Positions 11,415-22,706 of a DNA stretch of 64,000 nt are shown here, piece after piece. Every line of letters begins with the position of its first letter. Within the stretch, counting starts at the first letter, position 1. The stretch comes from Cristatella mucedo. Its lineage: Eukaryota; Bryozoa; Phylactolaemata; Cristatellidae. The notes beneath the pieces are model-generated. The model made no database searches. It was not told the DNA's origin and was given only the letters and a program-made list of their open reading frames with translations. The stretch spans positions 2,796,001-2,860,000 of the forward strand of contig WPIO01000026.1 in NCBI GenBank assembly GCA_009760855.2. Direction: 5' to 3'. The position numbers and the translations under genes are program-made.

Positions 11415-11712
11415 TCACCAAAATGGATAAAAGGTGCAACTATATAGATCAGGAGAGATAGAACTCCTCACCACATAGTCGATCTTATGCACTGCTGCTG
11501 CTACGAGATTAGGATGCGTCGCTATGCGGAAATGCTGCAGCATCGATCGCATCCGATAGTAAGGCCGATTGTGCCCCATCGGCTGCGCCGAAGTCGCTAC
11601 CATTGATGAACACATAATGATTTGAAGTCCCGATTTCAGTGTGGTACACAGAATTGTTGTTGATGATCGTTTGAGGCTGATTGTCCATTATAGTAGCTAA
11701 AATGAAATACAC
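11415..11712 (-). other. Open frame of unknown origin, possible exon or relic
   Basis: On the minus strand a frame starts with ATG at 11688 (MDNQPQTIINNNSVYH), runs to a TAA near 11509, and is preceded by a splice acceptor-like TTTCATTTTAG. A second frame continues downstream (HPNLVAAAVHKIDYVV), which would fit a frameshift. Composition looks protein-like (Asn/Asp/Ala-rich, few repeats), but I recognise no family. It could be an exon of an unseen gene or chance. Confidence 0.2.
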
Positions 11713-12365
11713 ATTTTTTTAATTAGCAAAGCTAGGATTTCAACATGCTACCATCAGTCATTTGTATGATCACACTTCGCTGACCAAGAGTCCGCATATC
11801 TTTGTTTATTTGTAGGTATATTTACAACCCAGTCAACTATCGAAGAGCAGTGACCATCGGTAAAGCTAATACCTGTTAATGACAATTGTGGTTATTAACG
11901 AACAAGATATAATATAGCATGTCTATTTCTTATTACTGATTTCGTATTACTTCTTTGTTATGCTATAATAGTAGAGAACCTCATACAACTCTTGTGAGCA
12001 AACCTTTTTTGTTTCAGACCATAAGCTTAAATTTAATAACTTAATCTTTAGTCATTGGAAGAACCAAATAGCTCCAAGCCAGCTGACCCGGACTGAGAGC
12101 AGAAGTTTTTACCTTGAGCTAGACACTATCACATATCTTACCTATAATCATAATAACGTTCATTATAAAAATTATAATTATCACAATGTAAAAACCATAG
12201 ACCATAATCATAAAAGAATAATCGGCATCAGTAATTACCAAACATAAACTTAATACGCATTCATAAAGTTCCTCTGTCCATTGCACTAACCAACTTGACT
12301 ATCTAAACTGGGATATTCTGCCCAACACTGGGTTTATAGCATCGGCTTTCAAATGACCGGGTACG
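11713..12365. other. Unassigned AT-rich stretch
   Basis: No genes recognised. Several short AT-rich inverted stretches occur around 12120-12200 (ATAATTATAA-type), not enough to call an element. Confidence 0.45.
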
Positions 12366-12367
12366 TT

Positions 12368-12505
12368 GCCTCGCTGGCTTGGCCTAGCCCCGACCAAGGC
12401 CTGGCTGAGGTCGTGGGCTGGAGCCCCGTGGCATATGTCAAGTACCTGATCAGAGATTAAGTTCTCTTTGGGTTCTATACAAATGAATTATATTATATTA
12501 TTATT
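12368..12505 (+). repeat. SINE-B
   Basis: tRNA-like head with CCCGACCAAGGCCTGGCTGA and box B-like GGTCGTGGGCTGGAGCCCC, then the tail GAGATTAAGTTCTCTTTGGG, TATACAAATGAATT and a TATTATTA run. The distal arm of the 3' hairpin is degraded. Confidence 0.8.
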
Positions 12506-13439
12506 ACATTATGTACCTGAACTGAATACCTGTGTACTGCCTGAAGGCTGGCATATATTTTTTATAGCAAGTGGGTACTGACAAGCAACCACTACAACTG
12601 CAGCAGTTAGCGATTGACCATCTTTACTGCTCAATTACCCTGGTCTATGTAGGTGAGGGATTAACCCACAACATGCAGTCGATGACAGTGAGTGACACAT
12701 CGAGTAACTAACGCTCGTCTCATAGATCTTTCTTATTTGTATTCCATTCTAGCTGTCACAATGGACAACTAAACTGTCATACTGGGTCAGGTAGAGTAGA
12801 ACTTATCTTACTCCATTGTTTAGACAATTTCAATTGCACCAGGCACGCTAACATCAAGACAATGTAGAAAAGTTATTTATATACACTAATACTGATTTTA
12901 AAAGATGTTGCACCAAAAGTTATTTGTTTAAGCTATTGCCAACTTGAAGAGATGCTGCACCCAACTTTTAACTAAAGTCCCACTTAACATGTTGATCTGA
13001 CCAATCAATTTTCAAATGCCCGCATTTCAGATATGCTTCTTCCTACCTTAAAATATACAGGTTTTGTGGGCTTTGAAACCTTCGTACATCACTTGCTATT
13101 GCCAAATGCAAGTGCATTGTTACTCTCAGGAAAAAGGTGACTGTGCATCACTTGCTATTGCCAAATGCAGGCGCATTTTTACTCTCAGGACTCGAATACG
13201 TCCTGATGTGTTGGGTCTCCAAACCCTGTGCATCTGCATCCGGTGGAGGGACAATGGTTTTGCGTGACAGTATGAAGGAGCTTCTGCTTTGCAACTCCAG
13301 CAAATTGGTCGGCAATCAGCTTCGGTATTGCAGTGTTCTCTCCGATTCACTTTCCATCGGTAATTTGCAAGCTGTGAAATAGCTTCTTGAATAGCAGACG
13401 GCTGCAAATGGCTTCCATTTTATAACCGAATTGGTTTTT
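12506..13439. other. Unassigned stretch with a local duplication
   Basis: No gene recognised. A segment is directly repeated: ATCACTTGCTATTGCCAAAT at 13087-13106 and again near 13147-13166, each followed by GCA.G.GCAT and TTACTCTCAGGA. This gives a tandem duplication with a period of about 60 bp. Confidence 0.5.
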
Positions 13440-13710
13440 TAATGTAATATAATGTATCTCAGGATTTCCTTCCACAAAAACTATGTGGTTGTTAAGTAGG
13501 AAAGTTTTGTATCGAGCACTAACTGCCTAAGCAGCTTTCGTTACGCCTTCGGTAGCCAACAGACTTCATCTCACAACAAAGAGAACGTCAGATGTATGGC
13601 TGATTACGTCAGATGCATGGCTGATTACAGAGGGCAGTTGAGGCTGTGAGTAGCATGAAAGTAGCAGCCCAGGACAGTTGGTAAGGATGTGCAAGAGTCA
13701 CAATTAAAAG
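13440..13710 (-). mobile_element. LINE-B 3' end
   Basis: Read on the minus strand: the end of ORF2 (AGACGAAGTCTGTTGGCTAC-like, degraded), the stop region, a GTTTTTGTGGAAGGAAATCC 3' UTR and an ACATTATATTACATT tail. A SINE-A follows immediately at 13722. Contains a short internal duplication around GTCAGATG.ATGGCTGATTA. Confidence 0.7.
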
Positions 13711-13721
13711 GAAATTATCCC

Positions 13722-13889
13722 GTGAATCTTGGCCCAGAAGGTAAGGTACTCACTCTTCAAAACCCGTATCGTGGGTTCAAGTCATGCAGTGGGGGGGATT
13801 CTTTGGTGTCTGCTGCAAGGAGCGGTGATAGCCGCTAACGCTCTTCTGCTGCTATACAAATGAGGCTGTTAAATCAGAAGTAAGTAAGA
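13722..13889 (+). repeat. SINE-A, degraded
   Basis: Box B-like GTGGGTTCAAGTC, body TGCTGCAAGGAGCGGTGATA and end GCTATACAAATGAGGCTGTT. The box A half is heavily mutated, so it is probably transcriptionally dead. Confidence 0.75.
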
Positions 13890-14057
13890 CCTCTCGGTGC
13901 CCGGGGACAAAGCTAGAAATAGTGCCCCTTCCTTTGTCAAAAATTGCTGCAAAACAGCACCACCACAGAAGAAATGCAAAACACTCACGCTAGCAGGCAT
14001 ATCGAGTCGAAAAAGTTGCACCAACTGTAGTACAGGTACAAAGTAGCTATCACAGCT

Positions 14058-14522
14058 TTAACTTTTGTGAATCTTTCTGGCCTTGAACCTGGAAAACTGG
14101 TCTATTACAGTTTGAAAGTCAATATTTTCCAGTGTTTCTTTCACTATGCTTAATAAGGCCAAACCAGAGAGTCGATCTTGCCCTATTGATACTCTCAGAT
14201 AAAACAGGAGTGTCTTCAGCTTGCCAAGCAAAACGTCCACAGCTGGCCACTGATACAGCTATGGTGAGAAGAGCTTCTAAGGCAACTCTCAAATTAGGAA
14301 ACACATCTTCTCCATAACGGACAATGAAAGACACGAGCTCCAGTGGTGTCTTAAGTGCCGGGTCGTGATGAGTGACGAAAAGCATTTTACAGCTACATAT
14401 TTTGTTGTACAGATCTGTTCCATAAAGCTAAAGCTTGGCCAAAGTCTGTACACATGCTTAACTAGCTCAGCCAGCAATAATCTAGTCCAGTGTATTAGAT
14501 TTGTGCGAGCAGTCAGTCGCAC
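14058..14522 (-). pseudogene. hAT-family transposase C-terminus (dimerisation region), frameshifted
   Basis: Two overlapping minus-strand frames carry adjacent parts of one domain. The first (14119-14385) has TPLELVSFIVRYGEDVFPNL and VALEALLTIAVSVASCGR. The second (14058-14240) continues with KLKTLLFYLRVSIGQDRLSG and LALLSIVKETLENIDFQTVI. This matches the hAT dimerisation signature of the form FPNLR.ALR.LLTIPVSVAS.ER.FSKLK....LRS.....RL..LA.LSIE, found in hAT transposases and their domesticated relatives. The frameshift falls at about 14230 and removes the Glu-Arg of the usual ASxER. No upstream catalytic region is visible, so this is a fragment of a DNA transposon or a broken derived gene. 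Confidence 0.7.
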
Positions 14523-14895
14523 ACACCAAAAGACGGCTTAGAAAGACGCCGTTAATTCCTAACGACGAACCACGCATAAGCAGCCATTAAGCGAGCAGAT
14601 CGGCTACTGAGCGCATCCAAAAGTGGGTCCAATGTTCTCGGCCGAAATAGGGAGGTGGCTAGACAAGTCAAGCGGACCAACAAATTGAAACAAGCACTTG
14701 CATGAAATTAAGATTGGTATTCTTACATGAAAAGATCTTGGAAAATATTCACAATCCATTTTGCTTTTGGTGTCCCTTGACCTTGGCACCCGGGTACACC
14801 TATCCCCTCACTCCGCCTCTGTGTTGAATCAGCTATATATAATTCTATATATAGCCATAAAAATAAATATATAAATATACATATATGTATATATA
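14523..14895. other. Unassigned stretch ending in a TA-rich run
   Basis: No gene recognised. A TATATA-rich low-complexity run occupies about 14831-14895 and replaces the expected 3' end of the LINE-B that follows. Confidence 0.5.
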
Positions 14896-16305
14896 ATGCT
14901 GTTATGTAAGAATTGTGGATGTGAGTTTTTTAGTTTAATATCTGCAGAGCAAACGCTTCTATTGCCAACAGTCTTTAAGCACAGGAGTTGAAAAGCTAAT
15001 TGCTTGCCCGTGCAGGACTTGAGGGCACGAGGAGTCTGAAACTGGTGCAGCAGTTCAGCTAGGCGTGAAGGAGCCAAGCCAGGAGAGCATTACATCAGCG
15101 TAAGAACTGCACTCTGCACCCCTGCACCCGTCGATCACTCGAAAGCCAAACCGGTTCCTTCAGTAAAGGAGACAGATGGCCTAACCTGTGGGCTTTTTGA
15201 CTAACCTTGCAGCCACATTCACCACCAGCTGAAGAGGCTTAACAGCATTTTTTGCAGCCCAGGAAAGACAGAGTTACAGTTATCTAGCTTAGACATAGTC
15301 TGTGTCAGACGCGATGGCTAGCCGTGTAGACAACTTTCTTGCTGAAACTTTCAAAATTTAAGCAGTTATCGAAGACAACTACCTTCAGAGCACACAGCAA
15401 CGGTCGCAAAATAGCCTCAGCTATTAGAAGAGACAAGTCTTCTACTCTAGCCGAACGCTTAGGGTACCTTGCGAGTAGGAAAACGGTTTTATAGCCATTT
15501 ATTGGCCGACATTCAGGATCGAATGTCTGCAAAACAAGCATTCAGTTTATCAGTTGCTGCAGCAGATTCCAGTGATTAAAACGATAAACAGCACGGTATC
15601 GTCAGCATAAAAGTAACATCCCATCTCATGGGTTCAAATCATTTTTACCTGATTCTCAGTATAAATGTGAACACAAAAACCGAGGAGAGACCCTTGTGAA
15701 ACTCCGCTGAATGGTCTGCTGGATGAGACTTGCCCACGACACGACACGGATTCAACACGATTGGACAAGTACGATTTGAACAACCTAGTGCCTTGTAAGT
15801 CAGACAATAAGTGCTAACAATCGTTCAAGAAGGATATCTTGATCAATAGCATCAAACCCAGACAATACAATACATCAAGCAGGGTTAGAACACTAACATT
15901 GCCATCATCATTCCTCCTAAAGATATCGTTGATCCCACGGACGAGAGCAGTGTCAGAGGTGAGGTGTGGCTTGAATCTCGACTGAAATTTTCTTGACAGT
16001 TCATTCATTTCAGCGTGTTCTAAAAGCTGATTAGCGATAATTTTTTTCAAGAATTCCTTGACACAAAAGTAAGGAAACTGCGCGATAGTTTGCTAGGACC
16101 TCTGAATCCAATCCAGGCCTTTAAGTATCGGTCTAACGACGGCCGATTTGAAAGACGTGGGTACAACTCTTTATTCATAGAAGAATTAAAATCTCAGTTA
16201 TGGCTAAACTAAGTTTGTCTGCCAATGGAGAATACAGAGGAGGATAGTTCTACGAGACGAGTTCGTTTTACTAGACTTTATTGAGGTAGCCACTTCACAT
16301 ACAGA
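14896..16305 (-). mobile_element. LINE-B, RT-containing copy lacking its 3' end
   Basis: Minus-strand LINE of the L2/CR1 group. From the 5' side: linker/RT start at about 16100-16305, RT N-terminus at 15814-16050 (LSRKFQSRFKPHLTSDTALV, NDDGNVSVLTLLD), a degraded RT middle at 15560-15800, a post-palm region at 15305-15541 (LNFESFSKKVVYTASH), and a C-terminal part at 14900-15077 (SRLAELLHQFQTPRALKSC). The alignment to the copy at 60.1-61.7 kb runs in order. Many stops; the terminal 200 bp and tail are missing. Confidence 0.75.
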
Positions 16306-16905
16306 ACCCTCGGGAAAATTTCTAAAGGATGGTCAAAGAATGTTGAGGGCTCCGAGGCATGACATACAAGTGCATTTTGTTGTCAGGTATGTTTAAAGAG
16401 TCAAAAGAGTTACTGCAATTGCTATTAAGTCAAAGGCTCATAACCTACATCACTAATGACTGGCATGGTAGCCATTTTAATTGAAACAAGACACCGATGG
16501 TCACCGTATTTTAAATTCCATTCAATAAAAAGTACCACGTTCCATATCAAGCATATTGCAGTTAGCCCTTTCTTTGTCTGCTGATATCTTCAACTGTGGA
16601 AGTAAATTGGATATCGTCTTGCTGCTGTACAGAAATGTGCAGGTGGTACTTATCATTGCTGAAAATTATATGGAGTTAATTGGACGAGAGTAAACATTAT
16701 TGCTCTGGAGAAGATCGTTGCTTTGTTTAAAACCACTAGTTAGATTCATGTTAGTGCAAATATGGCATGAACACCTGCAGGTATGTAGGTAGTGTGTAGT
16801 ACTGTGGTTCGAACTAAATAGAACGTTTTCTAGCGACAGTATACTTACGGTTACACTATTGTGCACAGTAAATCTGGCCAGAAAACAGATTTCTAGCGAA
16901 TCTTT
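16306..16905. other. Unassigned stretch
   Basis: No recognised gene or repeat. Confidence 0.45.
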
Positions 16906-16907
16906 GG

Positions 16908-17142
16908 TAATAATAATAATAATATTGCACTTGATAAAGCGCCCTCAGAGAACTTAATCTCTTTCTAGGCGCTTTACATTTGCTGCAAAGTGATACGCAA
17001 TAGAATAGTAAGTAAAATCATGCTTGAAAAACAAACAAAATGAATAATATGGTTAGGGGTGACATGCACAGGGTCAGCATGCAAATGTGGTTAGTGGCAG
17101 CATGCACAGTGTCAGCATGCATAAGCACAACAAGGACGAAAT
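16908..17142 (-). mobile_element. LINE-A 3' UTR and tail
   Basis: On the plus strand it opens with an (AAT)n run, then the hairpin AAAGCGCCCTCAGAGAACTT...CTAGGCGCTTT, then the 3' UTR with direct short repeats of the type GCATGCACAGGGTCAGCATG. Severely 5'-truncated copy. Confidence 0.85.
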
Positions 17143-17829
17143 AATGGAAGTAGCTCAACCAGGAGAGGCATAGATGGATATTAACCCATCATCCACATTC
17201 TAACCTCTGCTTTTTCAAACCTGCTATGGCTACGACTATCATCAATGAGATCTACATTTTCACATTATAGCAGAATGAAGTCGCTTAAGAAGTTTCCAGA
17301 TATTTTGAACAGCTCACCAGCGGGTTGAAACCATCAAATGGGCACCACCAGTATATTCTAAGACCACACGTGCTGTTTAAGTCATTCTATCCTAGATGTC
17401 TTAGCAATATCCTATTCAACCACATAGTTAAACTATTTGTAGTGGGCAAAGCAAGACTGTATAGATTATTGGATAACTTTCAAACTATAAAGTACACCAT
17501 AACGTACCCCAGATTATGCTGGCTCTAATAGACAACAACGATATAAACGATTCCGTTTGCATTACGACGGTTTCTTCAAACAGCGAAACATAGAAAAACA
17601 CCGCTCGATTTATAAAAAACTTCACAGCTGCACGTACACATAATGCGAATGCACGTGCTGAGGGGTGGAGAGGCAGAGAGTAAGATACGAGACCACCAAA
17701 GAGAAGGGCAAGAAAGGAAGAGAGCAAGACACGTGCAGGGATCAAAAGAGCAGTGATAAAGTGAGAGAAGAAAAGAAGAGAAAGAAGAGAGAGAGAGAGA
17801 AGCGGTTGCATGTACTGTGTGCACGTAAG
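17143..17829. other. Unassigned stretch
   Basis: No gene recognised. A GA-rich run (17757-17805, AGAGAAGAAAAGAAGAGAAA) is a purine-rich low-complexity tract. Confidence 0.45.
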
Positions 17830-18315
17830 TTTCTCCATCTTTAGCTCCACAAAGCCGCAAAGACCATGCAGGTTTTAAGCGGAAGAGTTTTCTATAACGC
17901 ATTTAATGCCTAAGCAACTTTCGGTAGCATGCGGTAGCCAACTGACTTCATCTCATGCAACTAAGAAATGCGCAGGAGAAATGGAGGAGCAATAGCTGAG
18001 TCAGGGGAGCAGTCTAGAAAGTGAGCAGCATTGAAGTAGCAGCTCAGGACGTCTCGCGAGCATGTGTCACAGTCGGCAGCAGGAGATTAGATGGCGTTGC
18101 TTAAGAGTTTGGATGTGCGCACCACAGTCAAAGTCACCTGCAGTGCCAAAGCTTTTGCCCCCAACAATCTTTAAGCAAATGAATGGAACAGCTAATTTAT
18201 TTTCAACAGAAGACATGGGGGCACAAGGAGGCTTACACTGGTGCAGCAGTTCAGCCAGGAACGACGTGGGAACCAAGTGTATTCGCTCGGTCGGGACACA
18301 TCTACGTGTCCAGGG
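17830..18315 (-). mobile_element. LINE-B 3' end
   Basis: The minus strand carries TSFLAELLHQC, ENKLAVPFICLKIVGGKSFG and the region before the stop, then the 3' UTR block CATGGTCTTTGCGGCTTTGT. Frames are broken, with no intact tail. Confidence 0.7.
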
Positions 18316-20344
18316 TGAACCATGGACGAATTGCCGAACAGCTAATAACACCAAAGGTCAAGGCCCAAGCCACACTCGACAGCAAGCGAAAGAAGGTTAA
18401 AGATGCATGAACTGGCATCGCTACTGTTGGAGAATGCACATCGTGCTACACAAGTTTCTGAATGCAATATTATGGACTCTGCTATAGCGGCATCTTCAGC
18501 AGTTCGGCAAATGGGATTACGATAGCAGAGAGCACTGGTATCCTTTGCACAACAGGATGAACTTGCTGCAGAGAGTTTCACTTACCTTTACACGGCTGAT
18601 GATGCCAGCAGACAATAAGCACTGATAGCATGACCACCACGAAAAACGAAACGAGGATTAAAGCAGTGTGTGAGTGCTGATTGCTTTCTAAAAGTAAAAC
18701 CATGCTGGCGCTGAACTGAAAAGGTTAAAAGCTGTCGGCTCAATATTCTGCTCTGTAACGATGGGTTCAGTTTCAAACAGACAGATTTAACTAAAATGAA
18801 GAAACAATGCAGCGCTTCATAACATAGGCAGAAGCACAAGCAAGATGGCAATTCCCTCTTAATAATCCAAACGTGGCAGGCACCGGCCGGCCACCTCACC
18901 CATATCCCCCACAAGTGCTGGCTCGAGGTACTGACCCGGAAGTGCAGAAGTGCTGCTTCGCAGCAGAGACAGCATCAAGCGTTGGCCGACTAGCTGTCTC
19001 TGCAAGCCAGCCTGTCGACTACTGTTTTCCCGGAATCAGTCGGCAGCTGAACATCCTTGAGCCACATCCGTGGCAGGTGTGGATCGCTGCCTCCCCCCAG
19101 TCCAGTCCAGTCCAGTCCAGCAGTTCCGCCCAACTGAATATACCCACATTTAAGAAATAATGCCAAGCACTTCATCGCCTCCATTTCCGAAGTCTGGATG
19201 GCAGTATGGTAGAAAAACGCTGAGTTCCTACAGTCCTATCTCATACACGGCAGTCGAAAGGCCAAGGTACGAGGTTTTCTAGAAGAAACTCTTCCCTAGG
19301 TGGCTGAATGTAGGGCATCAATATGGAATGGAACGATATGACTGTCGGCTAGTGGTTCCAATGCTCGACTACCAACGCAGCTGGCTTGTCAATGCACGCT
19401 CGAAGCTATGGGGGGGGGGGCATCTGTGACACTCTCACCCTAGGGCACTTCGATGCAACCAAAACGCCAACAGACAATAACTGCATTCTCTGGCAATATC
19501 GGACCACTGGAAAACTCGGCAGCCGGCCAATAAAGCAAACATGTACCGTCGGTAGGGATTGAGGATAGCCCTTGCACCACTGCATCACTCCGGGCCGACA
19601 ACGGCTGTAAAGAGTCTGCTGGCGAAGAGCTCCCCGACTCGGTCTCGACACCTAAAAGAATGCACACAAAGTGTGCAAGTCAAATCTGGAGGATCTCAGG
19701 TAAAGCTGCGTGCGCAGCATGAAAGCACGGTGGCACACATCTGCACGGTGGCACACAAACCTTCTCTTGGAAAAGGCAGCACATTACAAACAAAGATGGT
19801 CGATTTCTATTGCGCCAGAAGTGCAGCGAGTGCTGCTGCTAGGTGGTGGTGGTGGTGGTGGTGGTGGTGGTGGTGGTGGAGGTAGTGAATGCTAAACAGC
19901 CGAGCAGCAGTGGCTGCAGCAGCGGCTGCTGCTGCAGCAGTGCACCAGGCGACGACGAGTGCCGCACTTCCTCTAAACTTTCAAAAATTTTCAAACTTTC
20001 AAACTAAATTCCTTCAAACTTCACACTTGCAAATGAGCTCGACTGTACACATCACTGGGGATGGGCGATGGCAGAGCAAAGAACAGTCGATTTCTACACG
20101 ATGAGGTCCCAAGGACAACCGTCAACAGAGTGGCAGCAGCTGCAGTAGTGCGAGGCTTAGGCTAAGCTCAAATAATGTCATTCACGTTATTACGAATGTG
20201 GTGTGCAGCTTCCAATGTCTGGTCAGGACTAGGCAGCAAACACAGCGCTCGTAAACAGTGCTAGTCTCAGCCCTGAACCTTGTAGCACGGCCTGCTACTT
20301 GTAGGTGCGGTATCAATGCACGAAGGTCTGCTGACAGTAGCAAG
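18316..20344. other. Unassigned stretch rich in simple repeats
   Basis: No convincing gene. It holds a short (TCCAG)n array at 19098-19121, a G-run near 19411, a (GGT)n array at 19842-19879 and a CAG/CTG-rich segment at 19900-19940. Long open frames over the GGT/GCA runs are low-complexity artefacts. Confidence 0.5.
19842..19879 (+). repeat. (GGT)n microsatellite
   Basis: About 12 consecutive GGT units, followed 25 bp later by an imperfect CAG/GCT-rich run. Confidence 0.95.
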
Positions 20345-20998
20345 AATTTGTAATTCCCTTTTGGCTGGGCTGCCAAAGAAAGCTATTATGCCACTACAGC
20401 AGACTATGAATATGGCTGCAAGGCTGGTCTTCAAGTCCCAGCGGTTTGAGCACGTGTCACATTTGCTGGAAGAGCTAGGATGGTTGCCGGTTGAGCAAAG
20501 GATACAGAGCAAAGTTCTTACGCTGACCCACAAGGCCCGCCACGGCTTGGCTCCTTCATACCTAATTGAACTGCTGCATCAGTTTCAGCCTGTTCGTGCC
20601 CTCAGGTCCTGTGTGGACAATAAATTAGCTGTCCCATTCCTCCACTTAAAGACAGTTGGCGACAGAAGCTTTAGCTCTGCAGGTCCTAGACTGTGGAACT
20701 CGCTTCCACAATTCTTGCGCAACGACATCTACTCTCTAACTGCCGACTATGGCACATCTTTTTCAGCGGTCCTGAACTGCTACTTCTATGCTACTCACTA
20801 CCTCAACTGCTCTCCTAACTCTGCTATGCTTCCCACTTTCTCTTTGTTGCATGAGACGAAGTCTGTTGGCTACCGAATGCGTACCGAAAGCCGCTTAGGC
20901 TGTGAGTGCGCTATACAAAACTCTCCTGCGTAACACCCACGTGGTCTTTATGACTTTGTGGAGTTACTGACGGAGATACATTACATTACATTAATATG
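20345..20998 (+). mobile_element. LINE-B, 5'-truncated copy with open ORF2 C-terminus
   Basis: The frame open through 20933 encodes the C-terminal part of ORF2: NSLLAGLPKKAIMPLQQTMN, LLEELGWLPVEQRIQSKVLT, LAVPFLHLKTVGDRSFSSAG and the end block RMRTESRLGCECAIQNSPA. It is followed by TAA, the 3' UTR and a clear (ACATT)n tail. No disabling mutation after the truncation point, so this is a recent insertion. The RT core is absent. Confidence 0.85.
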
Positions 20999-21599
20999 GC
21001 AGCAACGAAGAGCACTCATACCTAACATATCAAGTATATATCCACAATGTGGGACAAGTCTATTGGACAGCAGCGAAGAGTGACAGACGTTCAGCAGTGG
21101 CTACAACTTACAACAACCACTCTCAGGCCTAGAGCTCAAATGCCAACGGTCCAAAATCACAACCGCCAGCGTATCTCACGGCACCGGCTATTATGCGGCC
21201 TCGGCCACCAGAGATTATAACACAATCGCAAATAATGATTACACTGGTTTGCATGATATAAATCATCTGGTATTTGTTATTATTTTCCAAAAATACATCA
21301 CAAATGATGACTTATGGGATATTTTGTTTTGCTTGGCATGTCAGACTTGGTTGATTTTGTTTATCAAAGATTGGGTGTACTTTAACACTACCCGTTATGT
21401 ATAAAAACTAATGACTTTCATTAGTTTTTACCTTTTAGTCAATTAATGATGCAAGTGGCTGCTATTTTTGTAGAAATATTAGCCATTTTTTTGTTTGATA
21501 TGGGCGTTTAAATTCAACAGATATTTGTGATTTACAATGCAGAAGGAGAGTGAGAATTCTCTGTGCATATTTTGCTACATCTTCAGGAGATTTTTGGCA
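20999..21599. other. Unassigned stretch with a perfect hairpin
   Basis: AT-rich. A perfect 13-bp inverted repeat with a 3-base loop lies at 21402-21430 (arm TAAAAACTAATGA). It may belong to the 5' flank of the element that follows. Confidence 0.5.
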
Positions 21600-22674
21600 A
21601 AAGAGCAGTGGCTACCGATCGCTACATTCGTCAAAGAGGGCCATCACGGCCGCCTACTTCGGGTGCAAACTGGGAGCTCAGCATAAGACATGGGCACCAC
21701 ATATAGTACACAAGCCGTGTGCAGAAAATTTGAGACACTAGTTTAAAGGTCAAAGCAAATGTATGCTATTTGGAGTAGCTATGATTTGGAATGACTCGAC
21801 CATGTTTCGGATTGTTATTCCTGTTTCATCAACGTGCCTGCCTTCAGCAAGAAGAACAAGCATAACATTGAATATCCAAATCTACCGGATGCACCCCACA
21901 GTGATGAGGCGGGAGTGTCTGGTCCATCTTTTGCAATTGATATATCGACTGAGTGATTCGAGTTCAAGTGAAGGTAATGTTGATGAAGACTATGATGCTT
22001 TTGATAGACCAACGCCTAAACTAACGCCACAATATGATCTTGATGACTTGATGAGACCTTGAACTACCCCAAGAGTCGGCAGAACTCCTCAGTTCTAGAT
22101 TAAAAGAGAGAAATATTTTCTTGCGTTGGGTACTACATTTTCATAGGTGCAGACATCGTAAAAAACACTTTCTTCTGCTCTTTTCGACAAAGAATTCACT
22201 AGTCTATTTCGAAAGCATCGAAGCTCTAGTTAAACAAATGAAAAAGTGCTATGATCCAATTGGGATGAGACTCTTCATTGATTCATCGAACGCAGTTTAA
22301 AGGGAGTTTTACTTGACAGTGGAAATGAACTTTTGTCTTTGCCGGTTTCCCGTCCTGTACAGATGAAAGATACACACGTACACATGAATATACTTCTCGC
22401 CGAAATCAAATATGATCAACACCTGTGGCAGACATGCTGTGATTTATAGGTCATCGTTCTTCTGCTTGGACTTCAAGGAGTGCTGCACACAATATCCATG
22501 CTTTTTATAACCACATTTGCATGCTGACCCTGTGCATGTCACCCCTAACCATATTATTCATTTCGTTTGTTTTTCAAGCATGATTTTACTTACCATTCAA
22601 TTGCATTTCACTTTACAGCAAATGTAAAGCGCCTAGAGAGAGATTAAGTTCTCTGAGGGCGCTTTATCAAGTGA

Positions 22675-22706
<32 letters not shown>

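Noticed and set aside
19559-20104. Frames with poly-Trp, poly-Gly and poly-Ala
   Set aside because: They arise from the (GGT)n and GCA-rich microsatellites.
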